64,000 bases of DNA from Stercorarius parasiticus (GCA_013396915.1 VWZL01002828.1:248001-312000); one strand, 5' to 3'; counted from the first letter of the stretch, positions 37,418-50,374 are shown. Notes: generated by a model from the sequence alone, not told the origin. Numbers and translations are program-made.

Positions 37418-40400
37418 TGCATTTCAGCCTGAATATCTTCTTGGCTGATCATCATGCTTCAAGTCTTCATCATCATGACTTGAGTTCCAGGGTAACTCAC
37501 CAGTGTTTGAGACTTCCCAAAATCCATTGACCTCCTCCTACGCTGAAATAATGGCAAATATCACGCCAATAGTATCTCACATCCTAGATTTTTTTTTTTC
37601 TAATGCGCTCTTATAAATATGGGGCACTTCATGTGTTGTTATGACAAGGAAATTCTTTGACTGAAAAGTTTGCAAATTCCAAAGTAGTATTTGTTTTATA
37701 AACAAAGGTGCTGTTTTCCTTATGCCAGCCTCTTTCTGCTTTTGCTTGTCCAGCAGTCTGTTCCGAAAGGCATGAAGCAGCTGTTGGCTCCGAATCAAAA
37801 CTCGCAGCGCAGGGAGGGTTCTGTAAAAGTCCTTTGTGTGAGAGACGTACATGGCAGCAAATGGTGGAATTGGAGGATGGATTCTTTGAGGGGAGATGGC
37901 TAATTCATGGCAACGTTTTAGTTTTTTACTTGACTTTTGCATAGAACGAAATGAAAATTAGAAGATATTGTAATTTATTTCTTTCGTTTTGTATTTTCAG
38001 AGACACCTTTTGTTGTTGCAGTGTTGTGAGCTTGTCATTTCATGCTGCTGTGTACCCAGTATCACCCACTGGATGGAAGGGCTGCAAGAGGTTGTCTAGT
38101 TCTTTCCCCTGCCTCAAGGCAGGATCTCTGTACCTAGGCCATTTCTGAGGGATGGTGGTCTCATCTTTGGAAGAGTTTCTGCAACTGTCCTAGTCCATCT
38201 GTTTCTGTGCTTCACTGTCACCATATAACGCTTTCCAAATATATGTTGGACGTATTTTCCTATCCGCAAAGACACTCATCTCTCCCCTTCCGCAGGTGGT
38301 TTCTTTTGAATTTAACAGTCCCAATTGATCTTAGCTTTTCCTTTCAGGTAGTATTTTACAAAGCCCTGAACATAATCTTCAGTGGTTTCCTCTCAACGCT
38401 CTCAAAATGTGCTACAAATTTCTGGTAGTGTGATAACCAGAATTGGATGCACAATTCTTGGACTGATTTCATAATAGCAAGACACAGTTTCTGTTCTGCT
38501 GAACTGCACCTTAAGTGGCCATTCTCATGGTGTATTTTTATGATTTATTCCTCCCCAAGTCAAATATTTTCTATTCATAACAAGTTTCATCTAGATGTTT
38601 AAAATGTTTCTCCAGATCATTGTGAACTCTGGTTGTATCAGTGAATGTATTCACATCCTCTTCCAGTTTCTTCTCATCTGTAAATGTAATAAGCACAGGC
38701 TGTAATCCACCATCCTCAGCATTAAGGCATTAATAAACACATAAAAATATAGTCCATATGAAAGTCCCCTTGATAGAGTTTTCCAGTTTGACAGTGAGCC
38801 ATTGACAGCTTTTCTATGGAAATGAGCATCTAACCAGTAAGTGCAGGGAGAGCACACTTCTATTAATGAAAATGTCACTTGAGATTGCGTCAAAAAGCTT
38901 TTCTTAAGTCTGAAATATGTGGCATTTAATGTTAATACCTTACCCATAAGATCTGAATCCCTGCTCTAAAAGGAGATTGGATTGATTTGATGTGATTAGT
39001 TGTCAACTTGTTAAGAACTATAAGACAAAAGTAACTCCAGGTGTGTCGGAATTCTGGTAATACGTCATTCCTTTCTGTCTTGTAATTCTAAATCAGCTTC
39101 TTGATTGAAGAAGGCGGGGAGAGAGCCTAACGCAGGTTTTGAATGTTTGGGATCATTAAAGCTATGTAAATATCTGGGGAGCAGTATGTGGATTCAGCAG
39201 AAGGGCTTAGCTAATGGTCTGTACTGTACAACGTCTGGAACCACAAGGAAGAATCTAAGTAGGCAATTGTTTAAACTAATCCGGAGACTTAAATACTTTT
39301 GAATCAAATTGAGCTAGGCTATATCTTTCTTCTGCGCGGGTATGAAGTGAGAGAGAGATGGTGTGTGCAAGGGAAAGCTGGATCATAACCTCTGCTTCGA
39401 GCAGTTCAAGGCTGCTAATGAAGGCATAGGAGCTGAAAGGGACAGCCTGTGGGTGGCTCAGCAAAGGCGACGGCGGTACGAAGTCAGGACACGCTGAAAG
39501 CGTGGAAGAGAGTGGCAAAGTCACCCTCTGTGAGGGAAAAGGACAGCTTCCAAGCTACCCGGGAAGTGTTCTTTTTCTGCTGCTCGCTTTGTTGTAAATA
39601 CACAAAAGTAATGTATTGTCATTTACTTGCGGTTCTTTCCAGTAAGAAAACCTCACTGTGTGAAGCCGTCATGTGGTTTCAGCAGTCCTCTGGCAAAAGG
39701 CACGCTATGTACGGCTGAGAGCGTGCTAGCTAAATCATATATACAGCATCAAACTGCAATTTGAAGAGAGAATATCAAGAATCAGTTGTAAAGATTTAGG
39801 AAAAGGTGGGGGGGGTTAGGACGATGCAGTGTGCTGAGTGTTGGTGCATTAAAGAAAAACCTTACTTGGACAGGAATAGGTAAAACATTGTATGTTCAGC
39901 AGCTGGGAATTAAAACATAAATACAATCTTGAGCGAATGATTAATTTTCAGGTTGCGGTTGTTGTTATGAACCTGCATCTGTAAATGAAAGATATGAAAG
40001 CAGATTTTAAATGATTGGTTTCTCACTGCAGCCACGGACTTATTTCTTAGCTTATTTCTCTGCTTTGCTGCTGCTTTGACTTCTTACCCTTTAGTCAGTC
40101 ACCTTCCAGCCTGCTTCCTCACAGTCATTTTTAATAGAATGCCTTTTTGATTACAGAAAATTGGTTGATACCCGGCTCTAATGAAAATGCTAGACAAATG
40201 CTCCTTCTTGAAACTGCCATCAGGAATGTTATACAAGACATTCTTAAATATGCTGGCAGCTGCCCTGAATGTAATGAAATCATGGAAATTAGAAGTATTG
40301 CACTCGCTGTGTGGCCAGCTCAAGACTGTTTTCAGTATGTTACTCAGTTTTGCTGTGAATTTTTCTTGGGACATTCTTCAACATGCTTATAATTCTCACA

Positions 40401-40867
40401 ATCGGGAAACTTACCCTTATATTCTGAGGTACTGTTCTTTTTTTTTGGATTGCACATAATTCCCCATGCCTGAGTCCCTTTGTACCACATTAAATCATTC
40501 TTCTTGAAGCAGAGAGTTTACAGTCTTCAAAAGACTGATAACTTTTCTGGTAGAAGCGCATGTGTAGAGTGAAATCCTATTCCTGCTGCAGCCAGCAGTA
40601 AAATTCCCACAAACTTAAGTGGTTTGGATTTCACATAACATTTTTATCATTCTCTTATATGACACTTTAGTTAATCCTTAATACATTCTTAGTACAGAAG
40701 GCGTCTAAATGCAGGAAAGGTAGAAGAATAGCAATGGTGCGTACTTTGTGCTTAAATGGAACCTTTCCATGCAAGCAACACAAAGCAGCTTCTGAAAGAC
40801 AGGTGAGATCCACTGCAGGGTGCAAGGAATGGATATTATTTTCATTCTTCTAAAGTGCAGAGAAAGT

Positions 40868-41196
40868 AGAATCACAGAATGGTTTGGGTTGGAAGGGACC
40901 TTAAAGATCACCCAGTTCCAACCCCCTGCCATGGACAGGGACACCTCCCACTAGACCAGGCTGCTCAAAGTCCCATCCAGCCTGGCCTTGAACACCTCCA
41001 GGGATGGGGCGGCCACAGCTTCCCTGGGCAACCTGTTCTAGTGTCTCACCACCCTCACAGGAAAGAATTTCTTCCTGATATCCAATCTAAATCTTCCCTC
41101 TTTCAGTTTAAAGCCATTACCCCTCATCCTATTGCTCCACTCCCTAATCAAGAGTCCCCCCCATCTCTCCTGTAGCCCCTTTTAGGTACTGGAAGG
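40868..41196 (-). mobile_element. CR1 LINE 3' fragment (3)
   Basis: The tail AGAATCACAGAATGG is at the left edge. The element extends past the end of ORF2 (CCAATCTAAATCTTCCCTC) into ORF2 sequence read backwards and ends near GGTACTGGAAGG. It belongs to the same subtype as copies 1, 2 and 4 and faces copy 4 across about 0.4 kb. Confidence 0.95.
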
Positions 41197-41601
41197 AAAG
41201 GACCTTATCTCTGTGGCTATGTGTACATTAATGGCAGCACCTCCTGGCCTCCATGTTACCTTCCCTTCATCCAAGTTTTTTTCGTCTATTGCTTTTCTGC
41301 AGCTTTGGGGTATTTTCATTAGAAGTTCGGAATTTGAGTTTTCCAAGATGAATCTAATTTTCTTTACCTGTTTTTTTAACACTTTACATTCTTCCCTAGT
41401 TTCTTTTTTGGACTCTTACAAAAAAAAGTTCCTAAAGTAATTGCAGTTGTGTTGAAGTAATAATATTCCATTCCTGTCAACAATTAATAGCAGTATTAAG
41501 CAAGAGTCAACTGAACGAAAACAGCTCAGATTCTCATACGCTGTCGCTTAACACTTGCGATTGGAACTAGCAAATTCTGGCTCGAGGGTGAGGAGCACTG
41601 A

Positions 41602-41710
41602 GGCTTTGAGCAGCCTGGTCTAGTGGGAGGTGTCCCTGCCCATGGCAGGGGGTTGGAACTAGATGATCTTTAAGGTCGCTTCCAACCCAAACCATTCTGT
41701 GATTCTATGA
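41602..41710 (+). mobile_element. CR1 LINE 3' fragment (4)
   Basis: The 3' untranslated end and tail of a CR1 on the + strand: GCTTTGAGCAGCCTGG, then GGTTGGAACTAGATGATC, ending ATTCTGTGATTCTATGA. It is truncated to 109 bases. Confidence 0.94.
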
Positions 41711-42141
41711 AAGGGGCCTGTGGCTGCCTTGGCTGCTGGGAAAGGAGGCACGGAAACTTGCTTACAGCTCCTTCATTCTCCTTTTCTGTGCACCATGAAC
41801 GTTCTGTTCAAGAGTGGTCAGAGAGATATGAGGGTTTTCTTACATATTTTGCTTTGAGTTTATTCATCACAACAGACTTGCAAAAGGCTTTCTGGAATGC
41901 AGAGTGGCAGGGACTTAGGCTGTGGGGTGGGCTTGTGCTGAAGCTGATGTCACTGTGATGCTCAGTGACAAGACCGTCCATTTTGAAAGAATGAGATGGA
42001 GATGGAATAGGGTGTCTACATCACTTGTAGATTCTGTCTTGTGATGCTTAGCTTTACTGGGCAGCCTTACTCAGCTCCTGCTGTTGGCACAATGCAGAAA
42101 CAGCTTACAAAAGAAAGCCTGATAAGGCTTGTTGGTGTTGA

Positions 42142-42391
42142 ACAAACTTGAAAAAACTTGAACATTGGAAGTTCCATCTCAACATGAGGAGGAACTTCTT
42201 TCCTTCGAGGGTGGCAGAGCCCTGGCACTGGCTGCCCAGAGAGGCGGTGGAGTCTCCGTCCCTGGAGACATTCCAAACCCACCTGGACGTGTTCCTGTGC
42301 CACCTGCTCTGGGTGACCCTGCTCTGGCAGGGGCTTGGACGAGATGATCTCCAGAGGTCCCTTCCAACCCCTACCATTCTGTGATTCTGTG
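42142..42391 (+). mobile_element. CR1 LINE 3' fragment (5), second subtype
   Basis: This is a different CR1 subtype from copies 1-4, marked by TCTGGCAGGGGCTTGG and GATCTCCAGAGGTCCC. It carries the last part of ORF2 (GTTCCATCTCAACATGAGG; the frame reads [18 protein letters not shown]) and ends with the tail ATTCTGTGATTCTGTG. Confidence 0.94.
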
Positions 42392-42844
42392 TGCTGTAGA
42401 GCACAGAAATTTGTTAGAAGGAGATTTCCATGTGCATGATGCGATGCAAACAAGATGGTTTCTGGCATGAAAAGCCTTCACTTGAGAGACCAAATCATTA
42501 AGAATACTGTGGCCAGAAGCTTTCATAATAAATTACTGTAAACTCATGAAAGAGTGATCTTTTTTGATTTAAGAGAAAATAAATCAACAGGATGAAGTCA
42601 CCTCTATTACAGTTTCAAACAAGAGATGGGCTCCTGAAGTATTATCCACTTTCTGTAAATATCACCTATGAGTCTGTATATAAAAGGTTAAATGTTTGCA
42701 GACTATTACCCTTTGCCTTAAAGATCAGAGACAAATTACTATTTTTACTTCACATTCTCTTGATGAGGATAATGATAAACATCTGTCACTTTGCTGCTTA
42801 GCCAGTTAAGAACCTTATTGCAATCTGTAATTTAAACAAGTGAA

Positions 42845-42875
42845 GAAAAAAAAAAGAAAGAAAAAGAAAAAAAAA
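42845..42875 (+). repeat. A-rich simple tract
   Basis: A run of A residues with G every few bases (AAAGAAAGAAAAAG). It is not at the end of a recognised element. Confidence 0.8.
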
Positions 42876-44595
42876 TACATGGACAAACTGCACTTTTATA
42901 TGGACAGCAAAGAAGAAAAGAAAGAGAATGGAAGTCAAATGTAGGGGAGCTGGGAAGGGGGCATTTTCAGTCTGGAGTGACTTGGCTAAAATCTGTGGAT
43001 ATACGATAGATGTATGATTTTCCATTTATTTGGTATTTCACAGGGAAAATTACAGTTAGTTTCTTTTCAGACATGGAGACTAAGGGAAATACTCAATCTG
43101 CACGCTCTGACTTTTTGGCATATGCAGTTTATTAACAAAATGATTAAGGTTTATAGAGTAGTGTGTCTACTGGTGTTACAGAATTGAAAACACTGTTTTC
43201 ATCAAGAGCTTTTTCAGTGTCCTCCACAGTCCCAAGATTTTTAGGAACGCCACTAATTATTTTTGAAGTCCGTAGATTAGTTGTTTTTTCCAGTAATTTG
43301 TCTGTAATTAAAAACAAGCTGAACTTTTGAAACTTCTTTTACATTTTATTTTGTTTCTAAATGGTACGTTGGATCTTATTTCGGAACTTAACTTAATAAA
43401 TCACCACCATCGCCATTTCATTTAGACTGGGCTGACCCAAGCCATTGTTCACAAGGAGTAAATACGAAGTGCTCTACCCGCCAATGCTGCCTGAGCAGAA
43501 GCAGACCCTGCATTAGGAGACCTTTTTAGCCAAATTCTATATTGCAAATGGAGTTTTGCTGGTTATAGGGTGTCTGGCTGGTATATAACTAGTTCTTGTT
43601 ATTGGGTTATTCGCTTTTTTCAAGTACTTTCTGTTTCTTTATGTTATGCTTCTAAGCGCCAACAGAAAAAGTTTAAATTTTCTAGTTCATGCTAATATGG
43701 CTTCGGTGGTCGTTTAGAGGGAGAGGTATTATTATATATCAGAGTTTGGGGAAAGAACATTGTTCTTTGTACTTTCTAGGTTGCAATTCCATTCTTTTGG
43801 CATCTTTGAGCCTCAGAAAACAGTTTGATTTTCACCAAAAGGCTACTATTCTTTTTTTAGGTTTTCTTATATTTATACAGGCCAGACTGAAGCAAAATAC
43901 ATACCTTTTAGCTTCCAGTTAAAGTTCCTGGTATTTTCTTTAATTACATCAGCTGTTTACATACAAAGAAGTTTTTTTTTCTGTCCAATGCAAAAGAGAC
44001 CTCTAATATATGATCCAGGCCATGTTATGCTGAGCCTTGAGCACTGGAACCAATGGTGCTTTTGCTGTTATCCTTCGTAAATGCTTTGTTTATTTAGGTG
44101 CTATTCACATCTAACAAATTTGAGGCTGAACTGCAGAATTTGTCAACCTTAAATAACAAGAATGTCTTCTACCTGAAGGAGGGTAAAATTCAAAATCCAA
44201 ACTTACGGTGCTGCTTTCTTGCACGGCCAAGCTGGCTGAATCTTAGTGGTAAAAGATTTGATAACAAGTATTGCAGTAAGTGATCGTTCACCACCACGCG
44301 TCTTTGTCTGAAAACTTTCTGTAATACAAAATTACAAATTCGTGTGGAAATATATAATGTACTTTGCGAAGAAGGTCTTGCATCTCATATTGCATTAAGC
44401 TTTAAAGGTCCAAATTTAATGATGCTAAACGGTAATGTTAAACAGGCCATTACTTCATATTTTAACCTCCAGACATTCTTTGTATGAGTTATGTTGCTGG
44501 ATTACTACAGTTTAAGTCCAGGGTTTTTTCCCCAATATATTTCCACTTTACTGCAGTCTGAAAGACTTGACTTTTCTTTTTTTTCTTCCATATAG

Positions 44596-44760
44596 ACCGA
44601 AAATGATGAGAATGGCCAAGCAGACAATTTTTCCATGGATCCCCAGCTGGAGAGACAGGTGGAGACAATTCGAAATCTTGTGGACTCCTACATGTCTATT
44701 ATCAACAAATGTATCCGAGATTTGATTCCGAAAACCATCATGCATCTTATGATCAATAAT
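44596..44760 (+). CDS. DNM3: Dynamin-3 exon: PH-GED linker and first half of the GED
   Basis: Encodes 55 residues in phase 0 at both ends. It opens with the acidic linker [19 protein letters not shown] and runs into the GTPase effector domain: [37 protein letters not shown]. The GED packs against the middle domain to form the dynamin stalk and bundle element, which drive self-assembly and assembly-stimulated GTP hydrolysis. The linker sequence matches dynamin-3 as I know it and differs from dynamin-1 and dynamin-2. The acceptor is TTCTTCCATATAG after a T-rich tract and the donor is GTAAGT at 44761. The flanking 33-kb and 5-kb introns hold no other exon that I can identify. Confidence 0.97.
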
Positions 44761-47700
44761 GTAAGTAGCAGCCAGGGTGGTTGTAAATTATTTTAACATG
44801 TCTGTCAAGTCTCTTACGCTCAAACACGCCTCTTGAATATAGCAGCAACAACAGCATGTGCTAAGGAGAAGAACACGCTCCCATAAATGTCACACTCTTA
44901 GACAAAATGTTCAAATCTTCCGTAGTAGTATGAAGTTCTGCAGCCTTCTCAAAGGCTGGCAGACTGCCTTGAGTGCTTACTCCAAAATGCTAAAGATTGA
45001 ATTCATTTACATCTTAATCAGAATATAAGATATTATTTAAAGGTAAATCAAGGGGTTTGGTTTTTTTCCTCTGTGTTGCTTTTGATATAACAGGAAAAGG
45101 GAGTTGGGAGCTCCGTCTAGGCAGTCTGTGGGAGCAGCAGAGCGGAGTTGTGCTTCCTTGATTTTCAATCTGTAGCCCTTTGGCATCGTTTCTTAAAGCA
45201 GTTCTTATTTTATTTGGGTTTCTTTATATTTTCAGGTTACCGCTTTCAAGGAATAAATCTAGCAGCCCTGGACACTGTTGTTTAGATAAGCAGATGTGGT
45301 TCTTTGATTTATTGTGTGTGTCTTTCTTAGATCTGAAGATTATTTTGTTAAAGAAATGGCTTTGAGATATCATTGTTTTTCCACTGCACTAGGATCTCAG
45401 CCTTCGCTTCCTGGCAGAGTTCTGAATGGAGCTCGTTGAAAACTAAGCTTAATATTAGTGCCACTGCTGCCATATAAATTAATAATGGAGAGCACAACTC
45501 CTGTTAGTTATGGGTAGCACCTTTTCTCTGAGGTTATCAAACTAATCAGTCTTTACAAAAACAATATGCTATAAGGCAAATCTGGTTTAAAAGTAGCATT
45601 TACTTGTGACTCAGAGCCACCTCTAGCCTTTGTCTGATGGATTTCATTAGCTCTGTGGAATTGGTGTTGGACTTTAGAGTTAGGTGGTTGGACAGGAAAT
45701 TTCAATGGGATTTCCTGGTACGTGTAACACAAGCAGAATTTTTGCGTGAGGATGAGAGATATTCCATTAGCTTCTTTAGGTTTAGGGGAGTCAGGCTCCA
45801 AATAATGCTCTAGTCATGGGTGAGTTTTTACAAAAGAGCACGGGAACAATGGAACTGCCCTGTTTTTCCTCAAATCAGCCATGCTCAAGACTTTACAGGA
45901 TGAGCGTGTTCTCGCTGCTCTTTCCAGATCCCATCCAGCAACTTGCCGCTTTGGCTTAGCACAATTTCAGTGCCTCTTGAAAGGGCAGCTTTTTAGTTCA
46001 TAAACTGCAGAGTTCGGTAAGCAGTTTTTTGAAAGTTTACATTAAATTTTCTGCCACTCACCTCATCATATGGAATAGTTTAAGAGTCTCTGAAGTGCGT
46101 GCTCTACTCAGAAGTGGAATACTGTAAGAATTTGTACTTTCAATCTCATCGGCTATTAGTTACGTTGATAGTCTGCCATGCTGGCCAACCACGGAATACA
46201 GAAACAACATACTTAAAACATCATCTACCTTTCAATTGACCTCATAGTCCGTAGTTGTGTTTGGGCTTCCTAGTGAGCTAAGAGGTACACCTTAATTTAA
46301 ATTTGTGGCAAAGAATCAAAACGTTTTAAAAGATTGTGAAGAGTGAGAGTAGAAGTATAAATGCACTTGTTTCTGTGCAGCATCAGCTGCAAAATACCAT
46401 ATTAAAAACAATAGCTCAAATAGCAATTTTAAAAAATCAGCGCTATTAAAAAGAGAAAGAAATGCTTGAGTGAAGACTGCTGAGCCATGCCAAAAGGTTG
46501 TGCAAAGACCTGGAAAGCAGTGGAGCTGTGATGGAAAGTGGGTCCTGTTAAGTTGTGTGCTCCCTGGAGTCTTCAGAAGTCCAACCCATCCACCAGGAGT
46601 TAAGTGAAAACACCCTCCCTCCCCCTTAATGAGCATATTCTGTACTTTCTGCTGCCCCGTCATATTGCCTCCAAAACTCTGGAAACAAATCAATCCCAAG
46701 GAGTTTGTTTCCATGACAATTGTAACCTCCCGAGTCCTCCTAGAACTTCCTTTCCACTTTGTGGGCCTGGAAATGAACACTTATAATTGAAGGAAAGTAT
46801 CAGATTCAAACTCACTGCACAGAAAATAATTAGATGCTGTCCCTAAGCATATTTTGAGGCCTAAGCCTAGATTGTTGTATTCCAAATGCATGCCTTATTC
46901 TTCTCTTAGGGTGGATGTTGATTACCTTATACATTTACCTCACAGAACTGCATTGAGTTACCATTAGCAATTCAAACACAAACCAAACACACATTTCAGA
47001 ATTTGTATTTCATGGTGCCTGGGTATCACAGATTATACAAGGGGGGTGGTCTTAGAGTAGACAGCATATACTCCATAAGCAGTGCGGATATTAATCTCTG
47101 CTGAGTAGAAAAACTCCAAAGTAACCAACTGCATTGCCAACCGCATGCTGGGCTGCATCAAAAGCAGCATGGCCAGCAGATCGAGGGAGGTGATTCTGCC
47201 CCTCTACTCTGCTCTGGTGAGACCCCGCCTGGAGTACTGTGTCCAGCTCTGGAGCCCTCAGCACAAGAAGGACATGGACCTGTTGGAACGGGTCCAGAGG
47301 AGGGCCACAAAGATGATCCAAGGGCTGGAGCACCTCTGCTGTGAGGACAGGCTGAGAGAGTTGGGGTTGTTCAGCCTGGAGAAGAGAAGGCTCCGGGGAG
47401 ACCTTAGAGCCCCTTCCAGTACCTAAAGGGGGCCTGCAGGAAGGATGGGGAGGGACTCTTGATCAGGGAGTGGAGCGATAGGACGAGCAGTAATGGTTTT
47501 AAACTGAAAGAGGGAAGATTTAGATTAGATATGAGGAAGAAATTCTTTCCTGTGAGGGTGGTGAGGCACTGGCCCAGGTTGCCCGGGGAAGCTGTGGCTG
47601 CCCCATCCCTGGAGGTGTTCAAGGCTGGGTTGGGTTCAGGTTCAGGTTGGATGAGGGTTTGAGCAGCCTGGTCTAGTGGGAGGGGTTGGAACTAGATGAT

Positions 47701-49797
47701 CTTTAAGGTCCCTTCTAACCCAAACCATTCTATGATTCTATAAAGTACTTGTTACTACCAAACTTAAGGTTAAAGAATGGTTTGTGTTTGCATTTGAGGC
47801 CCACTGTAGTGTGCCCACTGATGAATGAAGTTGCCTGTCAAGCCCATCTGACCCCACTTGGGAGTGACAGGGCAGGTTTTGTGGCATTGGCATTTTGAAT
47901 GTGTACTATGGTTCAACTTTGACCGCAGGTCTGATGGCTGTGAAGGAAAATGTTTTAAACCATTCCTGTGACTTTTCCTGTTTTCTAGAAAGGAGCAAAG
48001 GCATGAGTAAGTGTCACTTTCCCTTCCTTTTCCAAGCTGGAGAAAGTGGCTATTGTGGAAGATCATCTTCTGTCGAATACAGTGCATCCCGTTGCAGAAG
48101 GAAGGTGGTTGATCCAAGAACTGTCCTTAGCACGGCAGTCTTCCCCTTCCAGAAGAGTTCAGGGAGTTACTTGAGGCTCCTGCTAGTGGCAGACAGGGAT
48201 CACTCATGATAATTGTCACAACCTGATTTTTTTCAACCAGATATTTGTGGTTTAACAATGCTTTTACAATCAGCTCTGGCCTTAATCTAATTTTAGGACG
48301 ACGACTTCTTTTTTTTGAAGCGATGCCATTAAAATGCTCATTTCATCGAGTAGAATGTGATGCTATTTAACCATGATATCTGTTTTTAATGTGGAGTTTT
48401 TGGCAATCATGAGGAAAGTAGTGTACTCTGGCTCTTGATCAGTACCATCTACTGGAAAACAGCATGAGATTCATGGAAAATTTTTGCAGGCTTTGCTAAG
48501 AATTTGTGCATCTCCTGTCATACGTGAATGGGAAATGACAACCAAGCCCATCGAATATGGTTTTGTTTCCCTGTAAGGTCTGTCCTGGCCTTCTTTTCAT
48601 TACTAGGTGACCGTAAAGGGTCCCATGCCTGTGCAATTCGACTGCCCTTACTGACCTTGTCTGAACACAAACGTTGCCTTAGTCTAACGGTCAGGACTTA
48701 AATCAATGCTGCTAAACCAGCACAAACCCCATGTGCAAATGGAGCTCAGGTTTATGTAATCAGAATCTTGGGAATGCATTATTGTCAGTATCTCCGGCTC
48801 AAAAAAGCTTTATAGAGCAAAAAGCCAGATGAGAAATAGATCAGAACAGCAACGAAAGTCTCAAATGCAAGGATTTAGTAGGTCAGCAGTTGGGCTATTT
48901 ACCACAGTCTTATTTAATCAGAGTACCTTCTAGCTTTTTATCTCTCCTAATGTGGCCCAGGTTTCCATAACCAGGGCAGGCGTAGCAGGAAATCAATACA
49001 GTAAATTAGATTACTTGGAAACTTCTCCCTTCAGTTTGAATGCATGTGGATGGGACATTTAGAATCTGACAAAGTTGTTGTAGATGAAAAATCCCATCTA
49101 CAGTAGGGTAAAATTTTGCTAAGAAAATAATTGACAAAGATGCTATAAAGCCTGACAATTCCTGTTCCTGGGGGAATTTAGTATATCTAATGGTATTGCC
49201 ATTAGCTGCCATTTACTTCTGAGCCATTTAGAATTGGAGCCGAATGCCAGCCGTCTCCTGGGAGCTGTTGGGAACCTGTTTGAAATGAACTGTAAACACA
49301 GATGTCACCTTAGAGACACAGACCAACGTGAGCTCCAACCGCATCCAGTGTTTCAAAGACAGACACAAAAAACGGCCACGGTGCGTCGGGGAGTGTCTGC
49401 ACAAAAGCATCTCATCCTCACATGCGAATCCTTGTCTCAGAACGTGGCTTCATAATTGCATTAAGCCCATCTGCGTGCAGGCAGCTGCTAAAAGATCCGG
49501 TCCAGTCCATCCTTTTCCAGCTGCTCTGCCCAGCTCCATGTGCCAGCCTTTCCTTGGGCCACAGCTAGACCTGAGGCTGCTGCACCGTCAGCTTAATCTG
49601 AGTTCAGCATTTTTTAGTCCCAGATCTGACCAGTAGAACTGATGTAAGGCAGCAGGAGAAACATTAAATCGAGATACGTCTGTCTCCTGGTTCCATGGAT
49701 CTCACACTGTATTTGTTCAGTATTGTGTTTTCAGTAGGGTTTTTTTTGTTTATTTATTTGTTTTGGTGGGGATTTTTTTTTTTGTCTCATGAAATAG
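44761..49797 (+). other. DNM3: DNM3 intron, 5.0 kb, inside the GED
   Basis: The donor is GTAAGT at 44761; the acceptor is CATGAAATAG after a long T-rich tract (49739-49784). From 44761 to 47134 I see only unique intron sequence. A 607-base CR1 lies at 47135-47741. From 47742 to 49797 I see unique sequence and no gene. Frames such as 46316-46780 (- strand, 154 codons) have no recognisable domain. Confidence 0.88.
47135..47741 (+). mobile_element. CR1 LINE 3' fragment (6), with end of reverse-transcriptase ORF2
   Basis: This is the longest CR1 piece in the window. The frame 47145-47426 reads the C-terminal part of CR1 ORF2, with [34 protein letters not shown], the [18 protein letters not shown] block and [19 protein letters not shown]. 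The frame then breaks near CCTTCCAGTACCTAAAG, and the following ORF2 end ([26 protein letters not shown]) is in another frame (47459-47662), so it is inactive. The tail is CCATTCTATGATTCTAT. Compared with copies 3 and 4 it has lost about 20 bases after CTAGTGGGAGG and has a short TTCAGGTTCAGGTT duplication. Confidence 0.95.
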
Positions 49798-50024
49798 GTA
49801 AAAGAATTTATCAACGCAGAGCTCCTGGCTCATTTGTATTCTTCTGAGGACCAAAACACTCTAATGGAGGAGTCGGCTGAACAGGCGCAGAGGCGAGATG
49901 AAATGCTCCGCATGTACCAAGCGCTAAAGGAAGCCCTAGCCATCATTGGCGATATCAGCACTAGCACTGTCTCGACCCCTGCACCCCCTCCTGTAGACGA
50001 CTCTTGGCTTCAGCAGGCCCGCAG
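49798..50024 (+). CDS. DNM3: Dynamin-3 exon: second half of the GED and start of the proline-rich domain
   Basis: Encodes 75 residues plus two bases of a split Arg codon. It continues the GED with [20 protein letters not shown] and [20 protein letters not shown], then [14 protein letters not shown], and passes into the proline-rich tail with [28 protein letters not shown] is the dynamin-3 form; dynamin-1 has SCGDQNTL and dynamin-2 SSADQSSL. The acceptor ends at 49797 and the donor GTAAGA starts at 50025. The split codon means that retaining the next intron reads AGG TAA, an immediate stop that would leave a protein without most of the proline-rich domain. The neighbouring intron is short (1.1 kb), so this and the next exon form a compact pair. 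Confidence 0.97.
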
Positions 50025-50374
50025 GTAAGAATCCTCAAATCTGTATTGCAACGAATTTGGAGCAGGCAGATATTTCAGCATCAGCAGCTCCCTCCCTCCT
50101 TGTCTTTTTGGGCAGATACTCCTCCAGGTAATTAATGACACTTATGAGGGAAATCAGAACATTTTCCCACATATACGTGTTCTGTGGATATGTATGTAAA
50201 CACCAGACAAGGTATTTGCCTTGTAGAAGACCATCCAGTGGATTTATAGCTTGTCTCACACTTCAGATAGCAGCCACTTCTATCACCCTATTTGTGTGTC
50301 CACAAGGCCTCTTCTTGCAAGCTGTTGTAGTAATTCAGCATTTCAGGCTCCATGTCCTAGTAAATTCACTCAAC

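Larger units (their letters stand above)
11384..44595 (+). other. DNM3: DNM3 intron, 33.2 kb, between PH domain and GED
   Basis: The donor is GTAAGT at 11384; the acceptor at 44594-44595 follows a strong pyrimidine tract. From 11384 to 21485 I see AT-rich unique sequence with simple repeats and no gene. Two long foldbacks lie at 21486-21576 and 28993-29083. A tRNA-like segment is at about 33.4 kb. Between 36335 and 42391 there are five CR1 fragments. The remainder, 42392-44595, is unique apart from an A-rich tract near 42845-42875. The scattered frames of 60-140 codons have no recognisable domains. I looked for sequences matching miR-199a-2 and miR-214, which sit antisense in a DNM3 intron in other vertebrates, and did not see them. 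Confidence 0.85.

Noticed and set aside
117..44595. Search for the miR-199a-2 / miR-214 cluster, antisense in a DNM3 intron of other vertebrates
   Set aside because: Neither mature sequence nor its complement was seen by eye; the cluster probably lies in an intron upstream of this window.
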